Source of the DNA: CAVVSQ01 sp963848825
GTDB taxonomy: Bacteria > Planctomycetota > Planctomycetia > Gemmatales > Gemmataceae
Assembly: GCA_963848825.1 (NCBI GenBank)
Contig: CAWKFA010000015.1
Location: 1,674,001 to 1,738,000 of the forward strand
Reading direction: 5' to 3'
Length of the DNA stretch: 64,000 nt
In this document: positions 17,810 to 26,650 of the stretch, piece by piece
How positions within the stretch are numbered: position 1 is the first letter of the stretch
Layout of the letters: the number at the start of each line of letters is the position of its first letter
Made by a program: the position numbers and the translations under genes
The notes under the pieces: generated by a model
What the model was told of the DNA's origin: nothing
The model's database searches: none
The model's input: only the letters and a program-made list of their open reading frames with translations

Positions 17810-18062
17810 ATAGTAGGCATTGTCTCATCATGACCGAAGTGTGCGCAGGGTCAAGTATTTTTTTACCGACTTCAGAAAACAAAAAAAGGAATTCTCATAA
17901 TGAATTAATGTTCCCTCAATACATTAGTCTCATAGCCGAGGATTTTCCTCGGAACAGGTGGCCATATCAGGGTCCTTTTCAGACAATTTGCCATACAGGG
18001 ATCAAACGTGTCGGCAAAGGGCCGACATGAAGCCGGTTAGAACTTTTTTCAAAGGAGCAACC

Positions 18063-18455
18063 ATGTTGCGAAAGTTTGTTTGCGCGGCGGTAATCGTGGT
18101 CATCGGTCTGAGCGTGGCCGTGGGCGACGAAATCCAGGCCATCATTTCGAAGGTTGACGGCAACAAGGTCACCTTCAAGAAGGCTGGCAAGAAGGGCGCG
18201 GCGGCCGACGAAGCGGACATGACGCTGCCCGTCAAGGCTGATGCCAAGATCACGAAGGGCAAGTTCAACATGGACACCAAGAAGCTGGAAGCCGGCGACG
18301 CGATCGCCACTGGCCTGAAGGACGAACAGTTCACCACCATCGGCGAAAAGGGCGTTCGCGCCACGATCACGACCGATGCTGACAACAAGAACATCACCGC
18401 CATCACAGTGGGCGGCGGCGGCGGCGGCAAGGGCAAGAAGAAAGCCGGCAATTAA
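18063..18455 (+). CDS. Small secreted protein with Gly/Lys tail
   Basis: A 130-aa protein. Residues 1-20 form a signal peptide (MLRKFVCAAVIVVIGLSVAVG). The mature chain is a small beta-rich unit (DEIQAIISKVDGNKVTFKKA, LPVKADAKITKGKF, ATITTDADNKNITAITV) ending in a GGGGGGKGKKK tail. I choose the ATG at 18063 because AAAGGAG lies seven bases upstream and the signal peptide follows at once; two upstream ATGs give no signal. A perfect rho-independent terminator follows the stop, so it is a monocistronic, probably well-expressed gene. A TGTCGGC/GCCGACA hairpin sits in its 5' region at about 18008-18026. The function is unknown. Confidence 0.78.
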   Translation: MLRKFVCAAVIVVIGLSVAVGDEIQAIISKVDGNKVTFKKAGKKGAAADEADMTLPVKADAKITKGKFNMDTKKLEAGDAIATGLKDEQFTTIGEKGVRATITTDADNKNITAITVGGGGGGKGKKKAGN

Positions 18456-18476
18456 TTTAGGGACGAGATAGCAGTG

Positions 18477-18512
18477 GCGAGGAGCGAGCAATCGCTCCTC
18501 GCTTCTTTTTTT
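18477..18512 (+). terminator. Rho-independent terminator
   Basis: An 11-bp perfect stem (GCGAGGAGCGA / TCGCTCCTCGC) with a GCAA tetraloop, followed by TTCTTTTTTT. It lies 22 nt after the stop of the small secreted protein gene and separates it from the glutamine synthetase gene. Confidence 0.92.
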
Positions 18513-18692
18513 GGAGCCGCCGCCCTTCGTGAGTCCTGCCTTTGCGGGAATCCATGCTCTTCCGCCCGACATGCGCACTTCGCTCTAGTCATCTGCCTCG
18601 TTTGCGCCTAAAAAAGGCCTTAATCTCCAGCTCACCGCCGAGATAAGCGGCATCGGCCAGGGCTCTTCCTCACACGACCGCCCAGAATTACC

Positions 18693-20897
18693 ATGGCTCA
18701 AAGGGACACCCGTATGTCAGGCAACTTTCGTTCCAAGGCTATCCAGGCAATCGCTAGCGCAAAACACCAACTCAATCGCGTCAATTTCAAGGAAACCCAT
18801 CTTAAAGACCTGTTCGGCGCTAATGTTTTCAATGAGGAAGTCCAGAGGCAACGCCTGCCGAAGTCCATCTACAAGGCCCTGCAAAAAACGATCAAACAGG
18901 GCGCCATTCTCGACCCCGCCATCGCCGACAATGTGGCCACCGCGATGAAGGATTGGGCCATGGAAAAAGGCGCTACCCACTTCACCCACATGTTCCAGCC
19001 CATGACCGGGCTGACCGCCGAAAAGCACGATAGCTTCCTGGCGCCCGTTTCCGACGGCAAGGCCATCACCGAATTCAGCGGCAAAGAGCTGGTACGCGGC
19101 GAGCCCGACGCCAGTTCGTTTCCCTCTGGCGGCATCCGCGCCACCTTCGAAGCCCGCGGCTACACCGCCTGGGACCCGACCAGCCCCGCCTTTCTTCATG
19201 AAGGGCCCAACGGCGCCACGCTGGTGATTCCCACCGCCTTCTTGAGCTGGACGGGCGAAGCCCTCGACAAGAAAACCCCCCTCCTGCGCTCGATGCAGGC
19301 CCTCTCCACCCAGGCCCTGCGCATTCTGCAATTGTTCGGCAACAAGGACTGCAAGAAAGTATTCACCACCGTTGGGCCCGAGCAGGAATATTTCTTGATC
19401 GACAAGAACTTCTTCTATGGTCGGCCCGATCTTATTAACGCCGGACGCACACTTTTCGGCGCCAAGCCTCCCAAAGGCCAGGAGCTGGAAGATCAGTATT
19501 TCGCCTCGATTCCCGAACGTGTGCTGGCTTGCATGGCCGACGCCGAGGCCGAGATGTTCAAACTGGCAGTTCCGGTAAAGACCCGTCATAACGAGGTCGC
19601 CCCGAGCCAGTACGAAATTGCCCCCATCTTTGAAGACTCCAACCTGGCCACCGACCATCAAATGCTCACGATGGAGATCCTACGCCGCACGGCCGACAGA
19701 TACGGCCTGGTTTGTCTGTTGCACGAAAAGCCTTTCGCCGGCATCAACGGCTCCGGCAAGCATAACAACTGGTCGATGTCGACCGACGCGGGTGAAAACC
19801 TCCTCAACCCCGGCGATACGCCGCACGACAACGCCCAGTTTCTGGTCTTTTGCGTGGCTGTCATCCGCGCCGTCGCCAAGTATCCGGAACTCTTGCGTGT
19901 TTCCGTCTGCGGTGCCGCCAACGATCATCGCCTGGGCGCCAACGAAGCACCGCCGGCAATCATCTCCATCTTCCTGGGCGATCAACTCCAGGACGTGATG
20001 GATCAATTGGAGAAGGGCACGCCCACCAGCACCAAACAGGGCGGCTTCATGGAAATCGGCGTCTCCGTGCTTCCCAAGCTGCCACGCGACCCCGGTGACC
20101 GCAATCGCACCAGTCCCTTCGCCTTCACCGGCAACAAGTTTGAGTTCCGCGCCGTTGGTTCCTCGCAATCCGTCGCGGGCCCGAACACCGTACTCAACAC
20201 GATCGTGGCTGAGTCGCTCGACTTTATTGCCACCAGCCTCGAAAAATCCGTCAAGGGGGGCACCGACCTTAACAAGGCGATTCAAACGCTGTTGGCAGGG
20301 ATCCTCAAGGAGAGCAAAAAGGTCGTATTCAATGGCGACAACTATGCCGAGGAATGGCACAAGGAGGCCGAACGCCGCGGCCTGCCGAACTTGCGTAACA
20401 CCGTCGATGTTCTGCCGGTGGTCATTCGCAAGGATTCGATCGAGCTGTTCGGTAAATACAAGGTGTATAGCGAGCGCGAGCTGCAGAGCCGCTATGCCAT
20501 CCTGGCCGAGAATTATGTCAAGACCGTGAACATCGAAGGCCAGCTCATGACCATGATGGCCAAGACGATGATCCTGCCGGCCGCCCTGCGCTACCAGGCG
20601 GAAGTAGCCAACGCCGTTAACGCCACCAAGACGGCCGGCGTGGACAACACCCTCCAGGCCGAACTGCTGAAATCCTTGACCGGTACGATCAACGATTTCC
20701 AAAAAGCGACGGCCGGCCTGGAAAAGTCGGTGGGCCATCACGCCGAGGGGGATGCCTACGCCCACGCCAAGCACTTCCGCGATCAGGTCCTGCCGGCCAT
20801 GACAGCGCTCCGCACCCTGGGGGACAAGCTGGAAACCGTCGTCGCCGACGATCTTTGGCCCATGCCCACGTATCGCGAAATGTTGTTCATCAAGTAA
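18693..20897 (+). CDS. glnN: Glutamine synthetase type III
   Basis: Cytoplasmic ATP-dependent ligase joining ammonia to glutamate, of the large GSIII class (734 aa, the usual length for GlnN). Type III features include VFTTVGPEQEYFLID, the glutamate/metal site KTRHNEVAPSQYEIAP and HQMLTMEILRRTADRYGL. HEKPFAGINGSGKHNNWSM follows (substrate/ATP loop), then RVSVCGAANDHRLGANEAPPAI. A helical C-terminal extension ends near MPTYREMLFIK. The start at 18693 follows directly on a non-coding stretch; a second ATG at 18714 (MSGNFRSK) is an alternative. The frame is intact over 2.2 kb. A small helical-protein gene lies 74 bp downstream and may be co-transcribed. Confidence 0.95.
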   Translation: MAQRDTRMSGNFRSKAIQAIASAKHQLNRVNFKETHLKDLFGANVFNEEVQRQRLPKSIYKALQKTIKQGAILDPAIADNVATAMKDWAMEKGATHFTHMFQPMTGLTAEKHDSFLAPVSDGKAITEFSGKELVRGEPDASSFPSGGIRATFEARGYTAWDPTSPAFLHEGPNGATLVIPTAFLSWTGEALDKKTPLLRSMQALSTQALRILQLFGNKDCKKVFTTVGPEQEYFLIDKNFFYGRPDLINAGRTLFGAKPPKGQELEDQYFASIPERVLACMADAEAEMFKLAVPVKTRHNEVAPSQYEIAPIFEDSNLATDHQMLTMEILRRTADRYGLVCLLHEKPFAGINGSGKHNNWSMSTDAGENLLNPGDTPHDNAQFLVFCVAVIRAVAKYPELLRVSVCGAANDHRLGANEAPPAIISIFLGDQLQDVMDQLEKGTPTSTKQGGFMEIGVSVLPKLPRDPGDRNRTSPFAFTGNKFEFRAVGSSQSVAGPNTVLNTIVAESLDFIATSLEKSVKGGTDLNKAIQTLLAGILKESKKVVFNGDNYAEEWHKEAERRGLPNLRNTVDVLPVVIRKDSIELFGKYKVYSERELQSRYAILAENYVKTVNIEGQLMTMMAKTMILPAALRYQAEVANAVNATKTAGVDNTLQAELLKSLTGTINDFQKATAGLEKSVGHHAEGDAYAHAKHFRDQVLPAMTALRTLGDKLETVVADDLWPMPTYREMLFIK

Positions 20898-20971
20898 GTT
20901 GGCCGCAATTTGTTCCGTGGGCGCGCCGGCCGCTAGCGCCGCCGACGGAGCGCTCCTCCAAGGAGAACTCC

Positions 20972-21184
20972 GTGGACAAAGAATTCCTGGCACGAATCAG
21001 CCACGTTGACCATGTGCTGCTCCAGAAGGTCGCCACGACTGCCAAAACGCCAGGCAACGACCTGGCCGCCCTCAAAAACGAAGTGGCAACGCTCGCGCAT
21101 GTGATGCTGGAGATCGCCAAACAATGTTCCGACCTGGAGGCCGCCATTCATACGCTGGTTGACAACGTCAGCTCGCAAAAGTGA
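20972..21184 (+). CDS. Small helical protein downstream of glnN
   Basis: A 70-aa hypothetical protein with a GTG start supported by AAGGAG seven bases upstream (20960-20965). The chain is nearly all alpha-helical, with heptad-like hydrophobics (DHVLLQKVATTAKTP, LAALKNEVATLAHVMLEIAK, DLEAAIHTLVDNV), so a short coiled coil is likely. There is no signal or membrane segment. It follows glnN by 74 bp and precedes the tRNA-Arg gene by 18 bp. Co-transcription with glnN makes a role in the enzyme's assembly or regulation possible, but nothing in the sequence proves it. Confidence 0.6.
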   Translation: MDKEFLARISHVDHVLLQKVATTAKTPGNDLAALKNEVATLAHVMLEIAKQCSDLEAAIHTLVDNVSSQK

Positions 21185-21202
21185 TTCTCTGAAGCGCCAG
21201 TC

Positions 21203-21276
21203 GCGCCCGTAGCTCAACTGGATAGAGCAATGGTCTTCGAAACCATAGGTTGGGGGTTCGAACCCCTCCGGGCGTA
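21203..21276 (+). tRNA. tRNA-Arg (anticodon TCG)
   Basis: A full cloverleaf of 74 nt. The acceptor stem is GCGCCCG pairing with CGGGCGT (G-U at the end), followed by TA and a D arm starting GCTC. The anticodon stem ATGGT/ACCAT encloses loop CTTCGAA, giving anticodon TCG. A T arm with loop TTCGAAC follows. CCA is not encoded. It reads CGA arginine codons. Confidence 0.93.
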
Positions 21277-21465
21277 ATACTTTTCTTCGCACGCAGCTCG
21301 ACGCCGACATTGCAAACCCTCAAGTCGCCCCCGCTGATTGTCCCCCCCGCGTAAAAAATCTTGCCTAATCCTTGTAAGGTCGGGGCCGTGTCGGCGACTA
21401 TCTTGTTGGTAGCTGCTTCTGCCGTTAACGCTAAGCACCAAACGAGCCATACGCGGATCTTTTTC

Positions 21466-21977
21466 ATGACGAACTGGGAAGTCATTCTGGCAAAGAACGG
21501 TCCCGCGGTTTGGCGTATCCTGTGGCGATTGCTTGCCGATCGTGAGGACGTCGAAGACTGCTTTCAAGAAACGTTCGTTGCCGCGCTCCGGGTCACTCGA
21601 CTCCAAACTGTACAATGCTGGCCCGCCCTTCTGTGCAGCCTGGCGACCGCGCGTGGCATGGACTTGTTGCGGAAACGCTATCGGCAAATTGGCCGCGCGG
21701 CCAGCAGCGATCTCGGTTCAGGCGCCGGTTGGCTGAGGCCACCTCGAGCGCTCCGGGCCCTTTCGAGCAAGTGGTGGCGCTGGAATTATCCGAACGGCTG
21801 CACTGCGCCTTGACACAGTTGCCGGAAAAACAGGCCGAGACATTCTATCTCCATGTACTTTGTGGCCGTAGCCATCGTGAACTCGCCGAGCAGATGCACA
21901 TGACCGACGACGCCATCGGCGTCACCATCCATCGAGCTCGGCAGCGGCTGCGCGAACTTCTAAACGACGGCCAATAG
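21466..21977 (+). CDS. ECF-type RNA polymerase sigma factor (one frameshift)
   Basis: About 171 aa when one missing base near 21722-21740 is restored. Region 2 is seen in the first part (ILWRLLADREDVEDCFQETFVAALR, then RGMDLLRKRYRQIG). Region 4 is in the second (LTQLPEKQAETFYLHVLCGRSHRELAEQ and TDDAIGVTIHRARQRLRELL), the helix-turn-helix that binds the -35 element. No anti-sigma recognition domain is fused. I take the ATG at 21466, just before region 2. Forty-two bp downstream begins a membrane protein with a short cytoplasmic N-terminus, the usual arrangement for a sigma/anti-sigma pair. Confidence 0.82.
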
Positions 21978-22019
21978 CTCGTTCTTACCTTCGTATCACT
22001 TGAACGCCGTGCAGAGGAT

Positions 22020-23240
22020 ATGCCGATGAACGACCAATCCAAAGATCTCCCGGGCAACGACCTGCCCGACGATATCCTCGACCGGGCCGTAGTAGCCATG
22101 CAGGGAGAAACGGTCCCGGAGGGCCCCCCTCTCAGGTTGATTGCCGCCACGCTACACGCGCTTGGAGGACCCGAGCGCGAGCACAGCACGCCCCTAACCT
22201 TTATCCCAAGGACCAAGATCATGAAGCTCCTCACGACAGCCGCCGGCCTCCTGTTGATTGCAGGCATGGCAACCCTATTTTTGTTGGCAGTCAAAGCACC
22301 CTCTTCGGCCTTCGGTCAAGCCCTCAAGCAAGTACGGGAAGCGCGTTCGCTGTCTTACGCTGAGCTGATAACAATCAAGGGGCAAGAGCAACCGGTCAGA
22401 ACCAAGGTTGTCATCGCCGAGGATGGACGCAAGCGTAGCGAGATTCTGGGGGAGGGCGGTGTCACGACCATTACGGATGCCGCGGGCCATGTGCGCATTA
22501 CCTTGATCGAGTCTTCAAAAGTAGCGATTGTCCAGGACCCAGTTCTCGTGCAGCAAGGTAAGAATGCGGGGAGCGATCTCCTGGCATGGTTGCAGGCCCT
22601 CAAGAGCCTTGGAGACAGTCCAACCAAAGAATTGGGGCACAAGGAGCTTGAGGGTAAGCGCGTCACGGGCTTTGTCGCCAAGCAAGGACATTTTGTCGTC
22701 ACGATGTGGGTCGATGACGCGACAGGAAAACCCGTGCGCATCGAGTATGATGCTCCGGTCAACGGCGCGGACTACCATGTGGCGATGACCGAGCTTCGCT
22801 TCGACGCCAGTGTAGACGAGTCCTTGTTTAGCTTTACCGCCCCGGAAGGATACAGGACCCAAAAGGCAGCACCCGTACCGGTCGTGCCCGGCGGCGAAGA
22901 AAGCATCATCGAGGCCCTACGCGGCTATACCAAGCGAGACAATGGAAAATTCCCCACGAGTCTGGCCGCCTGGGGTGAATGGGCGGTGCTGTTCTCCAAG
23001 GACAGCCGTGACGGCACGATCGATGCGGAAGCAACCCGCGTAATGGCCAATCTAGGCGCGATAACACCGTTCTTCATGTCGATGCCGAAAACCGATTACG
23101 CATACCTCGGCGCCGGCAAGACAATTGCTCAAAAAGATGCCCTGATCTTCTGGTACAAGAAACCGGACGGCACCTACCGGGCGATCTACGCCGATCTTAC
23201 GGCCCGGGTCATCACGGCAGAGAAGCTGCCAAAAAATTGA
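22020..23240 (+). CDS. Single-pass membrane protein, putative anti-sigma/LolA-like partner of the ECF factor
   Basis: A 406-aa protein. About 67 cytoplasmic residues precede one membrane helix (KLLTTAAGLLLIAGMATLFLLAV, about 68-91). A periplasmic domain of about 300 aa follows, whose first part (SLSYAELITIKGQEQPVRTKVVIAEDGRKRSE, FVVTMWVDDATGKPVRIEYD) resembles the LolA/LolB-like beta fold of outer-membrane lipoprotein carriers. In planctomycetes this plan often follows an ECF sigma gene and probably senses the envelope. No zinc anti-sigma motif (HxxxCxxC) is visible, so the anti-sigma role is inferred. GAGGA fits the second ATG (22026) better than the first. A hairpin follows the stop. Confidence 0.7.
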   Translation: MPMNDQSKDLPGNDLPDDILDRAVVAMQGETVPEGPPLRLIAATLHALGGPEREHSTPLTFIPRTKIMKLLTTAAGLLLIAGMATLFLLAVKAPSSAFGQALKQVREARSLSYAELITIKGQEQPVRTKVVIAEDGRKRSEILGEGGVTTITDAAGHVRITLIESSKVAIVQDPVLVQQGKNAGSDLLAWLQALKSLGDSPTKELGHKELEGKRVTGFVAKQGHFVVTMWVDDATGKPVRIEYDAPVNGADYHVAMTELRFDASVDESLFSFTAPEGYRTQKAAPVPVVPGGEESIIEALRGYTKRDNGKFPTSLAAWGEWAVLFSKDSRDGTIDAEATRVMANLGAITPFFMSMPKTDYAYLGAGKTIAQKDALIFWYKKPDGTYRAIYADLTARVITAEKLPKN

Positions 23241-23257
23241 CGTTGAACTTCAGTGGG

Positions 23258-23282
23258 CTCCTGCCGTCTCGTGCGGCAGGAG
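23258..23282 (+). terminator. Hairpin after the sigma/anti-sigma-like operon
   Basis: A perfect 9-bp stem (CTCCTGCCG / CGGCAGGAG) with a 7-nt loop, 18 nt after the stop at 23240. No T tract follows, so it may slow or protect the 3' end rather than act as a full intrinsic terminator. Confidence 0.5.
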
Positions 23283-23423
23283 ACATAGGTCTATAAAAAA
23301 AGAAGAGCTTAATTACCACCCTTCCGCCAAGCTGGCGTCTCAGCCCCAAGGGGCGCCCTATGACAGCCGACGTAGAAAGCCTGGGGAGAAAGCCCCATTT
23401 TACCCAGTTTAACATGTTAATGC

Positions 23424-23452
23424 TTGACAACGGCGCACGCTTGCGTCACGAT
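23424..23452 (+). promoter_or_regulatory. Possible sigma70-type promoter for the PEP-CTERM gene
   Basis: A perfect TTGACA (23424-23429) is followed after 17 nt by CACGAT (23447-23452), a poor match to TATAAT. It lies about 135 bp upstream of the preferred start at 23588. Candidate only. Confidence 0.3.
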
Positions 23453-23587
23453 AGGCTGTGTGTCGTGCAATCTCAACTTCCTTTTGCAGATCCCGGCACG
23501 CTTGTGGGCGCTGCTTCCTCCCCGTTGCGTTTTGCACACTTGATATGCGGTTGTAAATTAACTTCTACCCGGGCAAAGGTGCCTTCC

Positions 23588-24253
23588 ATGAGGCAGCTGA
23601 TTTTAGGCTTGGCGGCTTTGACGCTCTGTTCGGTCGAGGTCGGGCAGGCCAGAGCGGGCCAGGTTACTGTTGATTTCGATAACCTCCAGGGCATGACATA
23701 CATTTCCGGCAATCCCGTGCCGAGCTATGCCGTCCTGACGGATCAGTACGCTAACTTGGGCGTCCTCTTCCAGAACACGGCAGTCGTAGAATTGGGTGGT
23801 ACGAGTGTGAGTCCGCCCAACGCGATCGGTGGTATTTCTCCTAGCGGGACCCTTACATACAGCTCACATTATCCGCAGATTCAGTTTTCGTTCTTTGTTG
23901 GCGATACGGCGGCAACGACCGACTTCGTTAGTATCCGGGGAGATATAGTTGGCGACAGCCGCAGGTCCCAGACCCTCTCCGCCTTCGACCTGGCGGGGAA
24001 CCTCGTGGGTTCGTCCACCGTTTTTGACACTGGCGGGCAGACCTATTCAATTCAGGCCGAGGGCATCCACCTGGTAACCTGGTCGGGCGTGGACATTCGT
24101 GACGATGAGGGGGGCGGGGTTGCCCTGGACCATTTGGTGTTTGACCAGCCTGTCGGCACCGTCCCTGAGCCCGCCACGATAACCTTGCTCGGCATCGCTA
24201 TCGCCGGCATGGCCGGGTACACCTGGAAGCGGCGGAAATTCGGGCTAGTTTAA
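23588..24253 (+). CDS. PEP-CTERM sorted extracellular protein
   Basis: A 221-aa exported protein. The signal peptide is MRQLILGLAALTLCSVEVGQARA. The mature part is beta-rich (VTVDFDNLQGMTYISGNPVPS, IQFSFFVGDTAATTDFVSI, HLVTWSGVDIRDDEGGGVALD). The C-terminus is a PEP-CTERM sorting signal: VPEPATITLLGIAIAGM, then a hydrophobic stretch and the basic end WKRRKFG. Such tails are processed by an exosortase, typically in bacteria with an exopolysaccharide matrix. No exosortase lies in this window. The ATG at 23588 is chosen because the signal peptide starts there; upstream starts give about 76 extra unconserved residues. Confidence 0.85.
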   Translation: MRQLILGLAALTLCSVEVGQARAGQVTVDFDNLQGMTYISGNPVPSYAVLTDQYANLGVLFQNTAVVELGGTSVSPPNAIGGISPSGTLTYSSHYPQIQFSFFVGDTAATTDFVSIRGDIVGDSRRSQTLSAFDLAGNLVGSSTVFDTGGQTYSIQAEGIHLVTWSGVDIRDDEGGGVALDHLVFDQPVGTVPEPATITLLGIAIAGMAGYTWKRRKFGLV

Positions 24254-24597
24254 ACACCGGAAGAGTGGCCTGGGTTTCGCCACGGCAGCGCCGCCGCATA
24301 AAAAAATGGTATGCAAAATGGTATGCAAAATGATATGCGTCATGAAGGGGGGTGCCCGGTGCACGCATACATACCATTTTTCGCTCGCCAGCCCCTACTG
24401 CCGACTGCCCGTTGAGGTTTCACTGGACCAGCGGCGGCGCCGGGGCGTCGGACCTGATTGCCCTTCTCAAAAAAATAGGGGCCGGTCTTGGTTGCCTGGA
24501 ACGGCCAATGCATAAAACCATCGGCCGGCCCTGAGGCTCTGCGATCAACCCGCATGCAATGCGCTGATTTTCATGGTCGCCGCCTGACCAACGTGAT
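24254..24597. other. Intergenic region with short repeats
   Basis: About 340 bp with no convincing gene between the stop of the PEP-CTERM gene and the stop of the converging Ig-like gene. It contains three tandem 12-mers with an inverted copy (24303-24380), and a 20-bp segment at 24262-24281 that recurs exactly at 24710-24729 inside the neighbouring gene. Short open frames here have no ribosome binding site. Confidence 0.5.
24303..24380. repeat. Three tandem 12-mers plus an inverted copy
   Basis: Unit AAAATGGTATGC occurs at 24303-24314 and 24315-24326, and with one change (AAAATGATATGC) at 24327-24338. The inverted sequence CATACCATTTT lies at 24370-24380, so the array can fold into a hairpin. 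The role is unknown; it could be a protein-binding array or a remnant of a mobile end. Confidence 0.7.
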
Positions 24598-26371
24598 TCA
24601 AACCCCCACGACATCTTGCCATTTCTTCGCGAGGCTATCGAGCCCCTTGTCCCCCTGACCGGCGTCGTAGACCAGCTTGACCGACTCGAGTTGTTGCACC
24701 ATGTCCTGGAGAGTGGCCTGGGTTTCGCCGCGATAGAGGTACTGGGTGCCTCCCTTTTCGAGGAGGAGCCCACCGCTGACTTTCACGGAGCCGGGTTTGT
24801 CAGTGGGGACAGTGCCCGGTGATTTGAGCTGTTCGAGATAGGCCGCATATTTGTCCGAGGCGAGAGTTTGCGTGACAAGTTTGCTGCGCATCTTTCGATA
24901 GCTGAGAGGCGAGCTTGATGGCGCCGATGGTCTTGCCGATTTGCGGGGGGATGGCGGGGTCCTTGCCGCTGGAGAGGGAGTCGACCATTTTGCCGTAGTC
25001 CGCGAGCACCTTCGCGTATTCCTGAAGCGCCGCGGTCAGGTCCGCCTGGATTCGTTTGACAGCGAGAATGCCATCCTGTACTTTTTGCACCGCTGTTTTG
25101 CCCAGGGCGCCGATCAAATCGTTCACTTTAGTCTGCACGTCTGCGAGCTCTTTTTCGACCACTTTCAATTCCTGCGTTGGGCCCTTGATCCAGTCCTTCA
25201 TGAAATCCGAACTGAAGATCAAATTAGGTCCGACCAGAAGCCCTGGCGCTAACAGGCCCGAAATGCCTTTAATGGAATTTGCGAGGATGGATACCACATT
25301 GGTGAAATCGACGATATGCTCCGCCAGAGCCCGATTGTCGTCGGCTTCGCCGGCCTTGTTTTCCTCGTCGGGCGACGGGTCGGGCATCTTTTTGGGAAGA
25401 TTGGCGAGGGCTTCCTGTTCCGTCTTGAGGGCATCGCTTGCGCCTTCCAGTTGATGAAAAACGTTTTGCAGATGTAGTTGCGATTGTTCAACGGGGGTCC
25501 AGGCCTGTTTCAGATCGTTCTTGGCGGCCGGGGTGAGTTTCATGGCTGCCGCGGCGGCCTCGGGTTTATTGAGATCAACGGCGCCGCTGGCCGCCGTGTC
25601 GCGCATCTTTTTCTCGGCATCGAGTGCTGCCTTGACGACGCCGCTCGTCGACTTCAGGTCTTTTTTCAGGCCCGACAGGTCAACTTCCTTGATCGGCCCG
25701 GTGGGTGCCGGGCCCTTGACCGTGATGTCCGCCTTGGCCGTCGCCTTGCTTTTCGTATCTTTGGACGTGGCCGTTATGGTCGCGGTGCCGGGGCTGTGCC
25801 CGATTGCCATGCCGTTGTTGTCCATGGATACGGCTTGCGAGTTAGAGGAATGCCAGTTCACCTCGCTGGTCACTTCGCGGCTGGTATCATCGGAGAAATC
25901 GCCTTTGGCGAAGAAGGCCATCTGCCCATCGGCGGCAAGCGAGGTGCTGGGCGAGCTGATCGTAATGGTTTTCAAAACCGGCGGCAGCACGGTAATCGTG
26001 GCCTGAGCGCTCACCCCACTTTTACCAGCCTTGAAGGTGACCGTGACCTTGCCGGCGTGCAATCCCGAAGCCAGCCCACTGCCACTGACAGCGAGCAGGT
26101 CGGGTGCCGACGAGCTCCAGGCACCGGTGCCCGTCAGGTCCTTGGTGCTGCCATCTTCCAATACGCCAGTGGCTTTGAGCTGGAGCTGGGAAGGGCACTC
26201 GATTGACTTGGCGGGCGGCGCGATCGTGATCGACTTGACGGCCGGCTCATCGGCGGCGGCTGGCGCACCGGAGGAGGTTTGACTCGGCTGTTGGGAGGAA
26301 CTTGGCTGCTGAGCGGCCGCCGGAGCCGGGCCGATAGCGTTTTTGCAAAAGTCACGTAATGCTTCACCCAT
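24598..26371 (-). CDS. Ig-like (BIG2-type) and helical protein without signal peptide (one frameshift)
   Basis: About 590 aa when an extra base near 24892-24895 is removed. The N-terminus (MGEALRDFCKNAIGP) is followed by a Pro/Ser/Gln linker. Two bacterial Ig-like group 2 domains come next (AVKSITIAPPAKSIECPSQLQLKATG ending ATITVLPP, and LKTITISSPSTSLAADGQMAFFAKG ending ADITVKGP, about residues 45-215). A long helical region then extends to the end (coiled-coil-like KVVEKELADVQTKVNDLIGALG). The repaired tail runs SQLSKMRSKLVTQTLASDKYAAYLEQL. No signal peptide or membrane anchor is visible, which is unusual for BIG2 domains. An upstream ATG at 26515 gives no signal either. The function is unknown. 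Confidence 0.65.
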
Positions 26372-26650
26372 GGTCGCGTCCCTCCCAAGATGATAACGGC
26401 TTGCCAGGCCACGGGAACGGCAGGTCGGTTGCGAAATTGCTGCGCGCATTTTATTTAGGTGGAGGGCTTTCGCCCATGGGAAAGTGGACCTGTGGCGGTT
26501 CATGGGTTCGTACACGGGAAGTAGGTCGTTTCCGGTAAGTATGTTCCAATTCCTGGCGTCTCCCCGTGCACGACCGCCCGGATTATGCCTCGCGGCTAGC
26601 TTGGGAACATGTGCGTGCCTATAATTAATATTTCAAAACAGGAGGACTCC

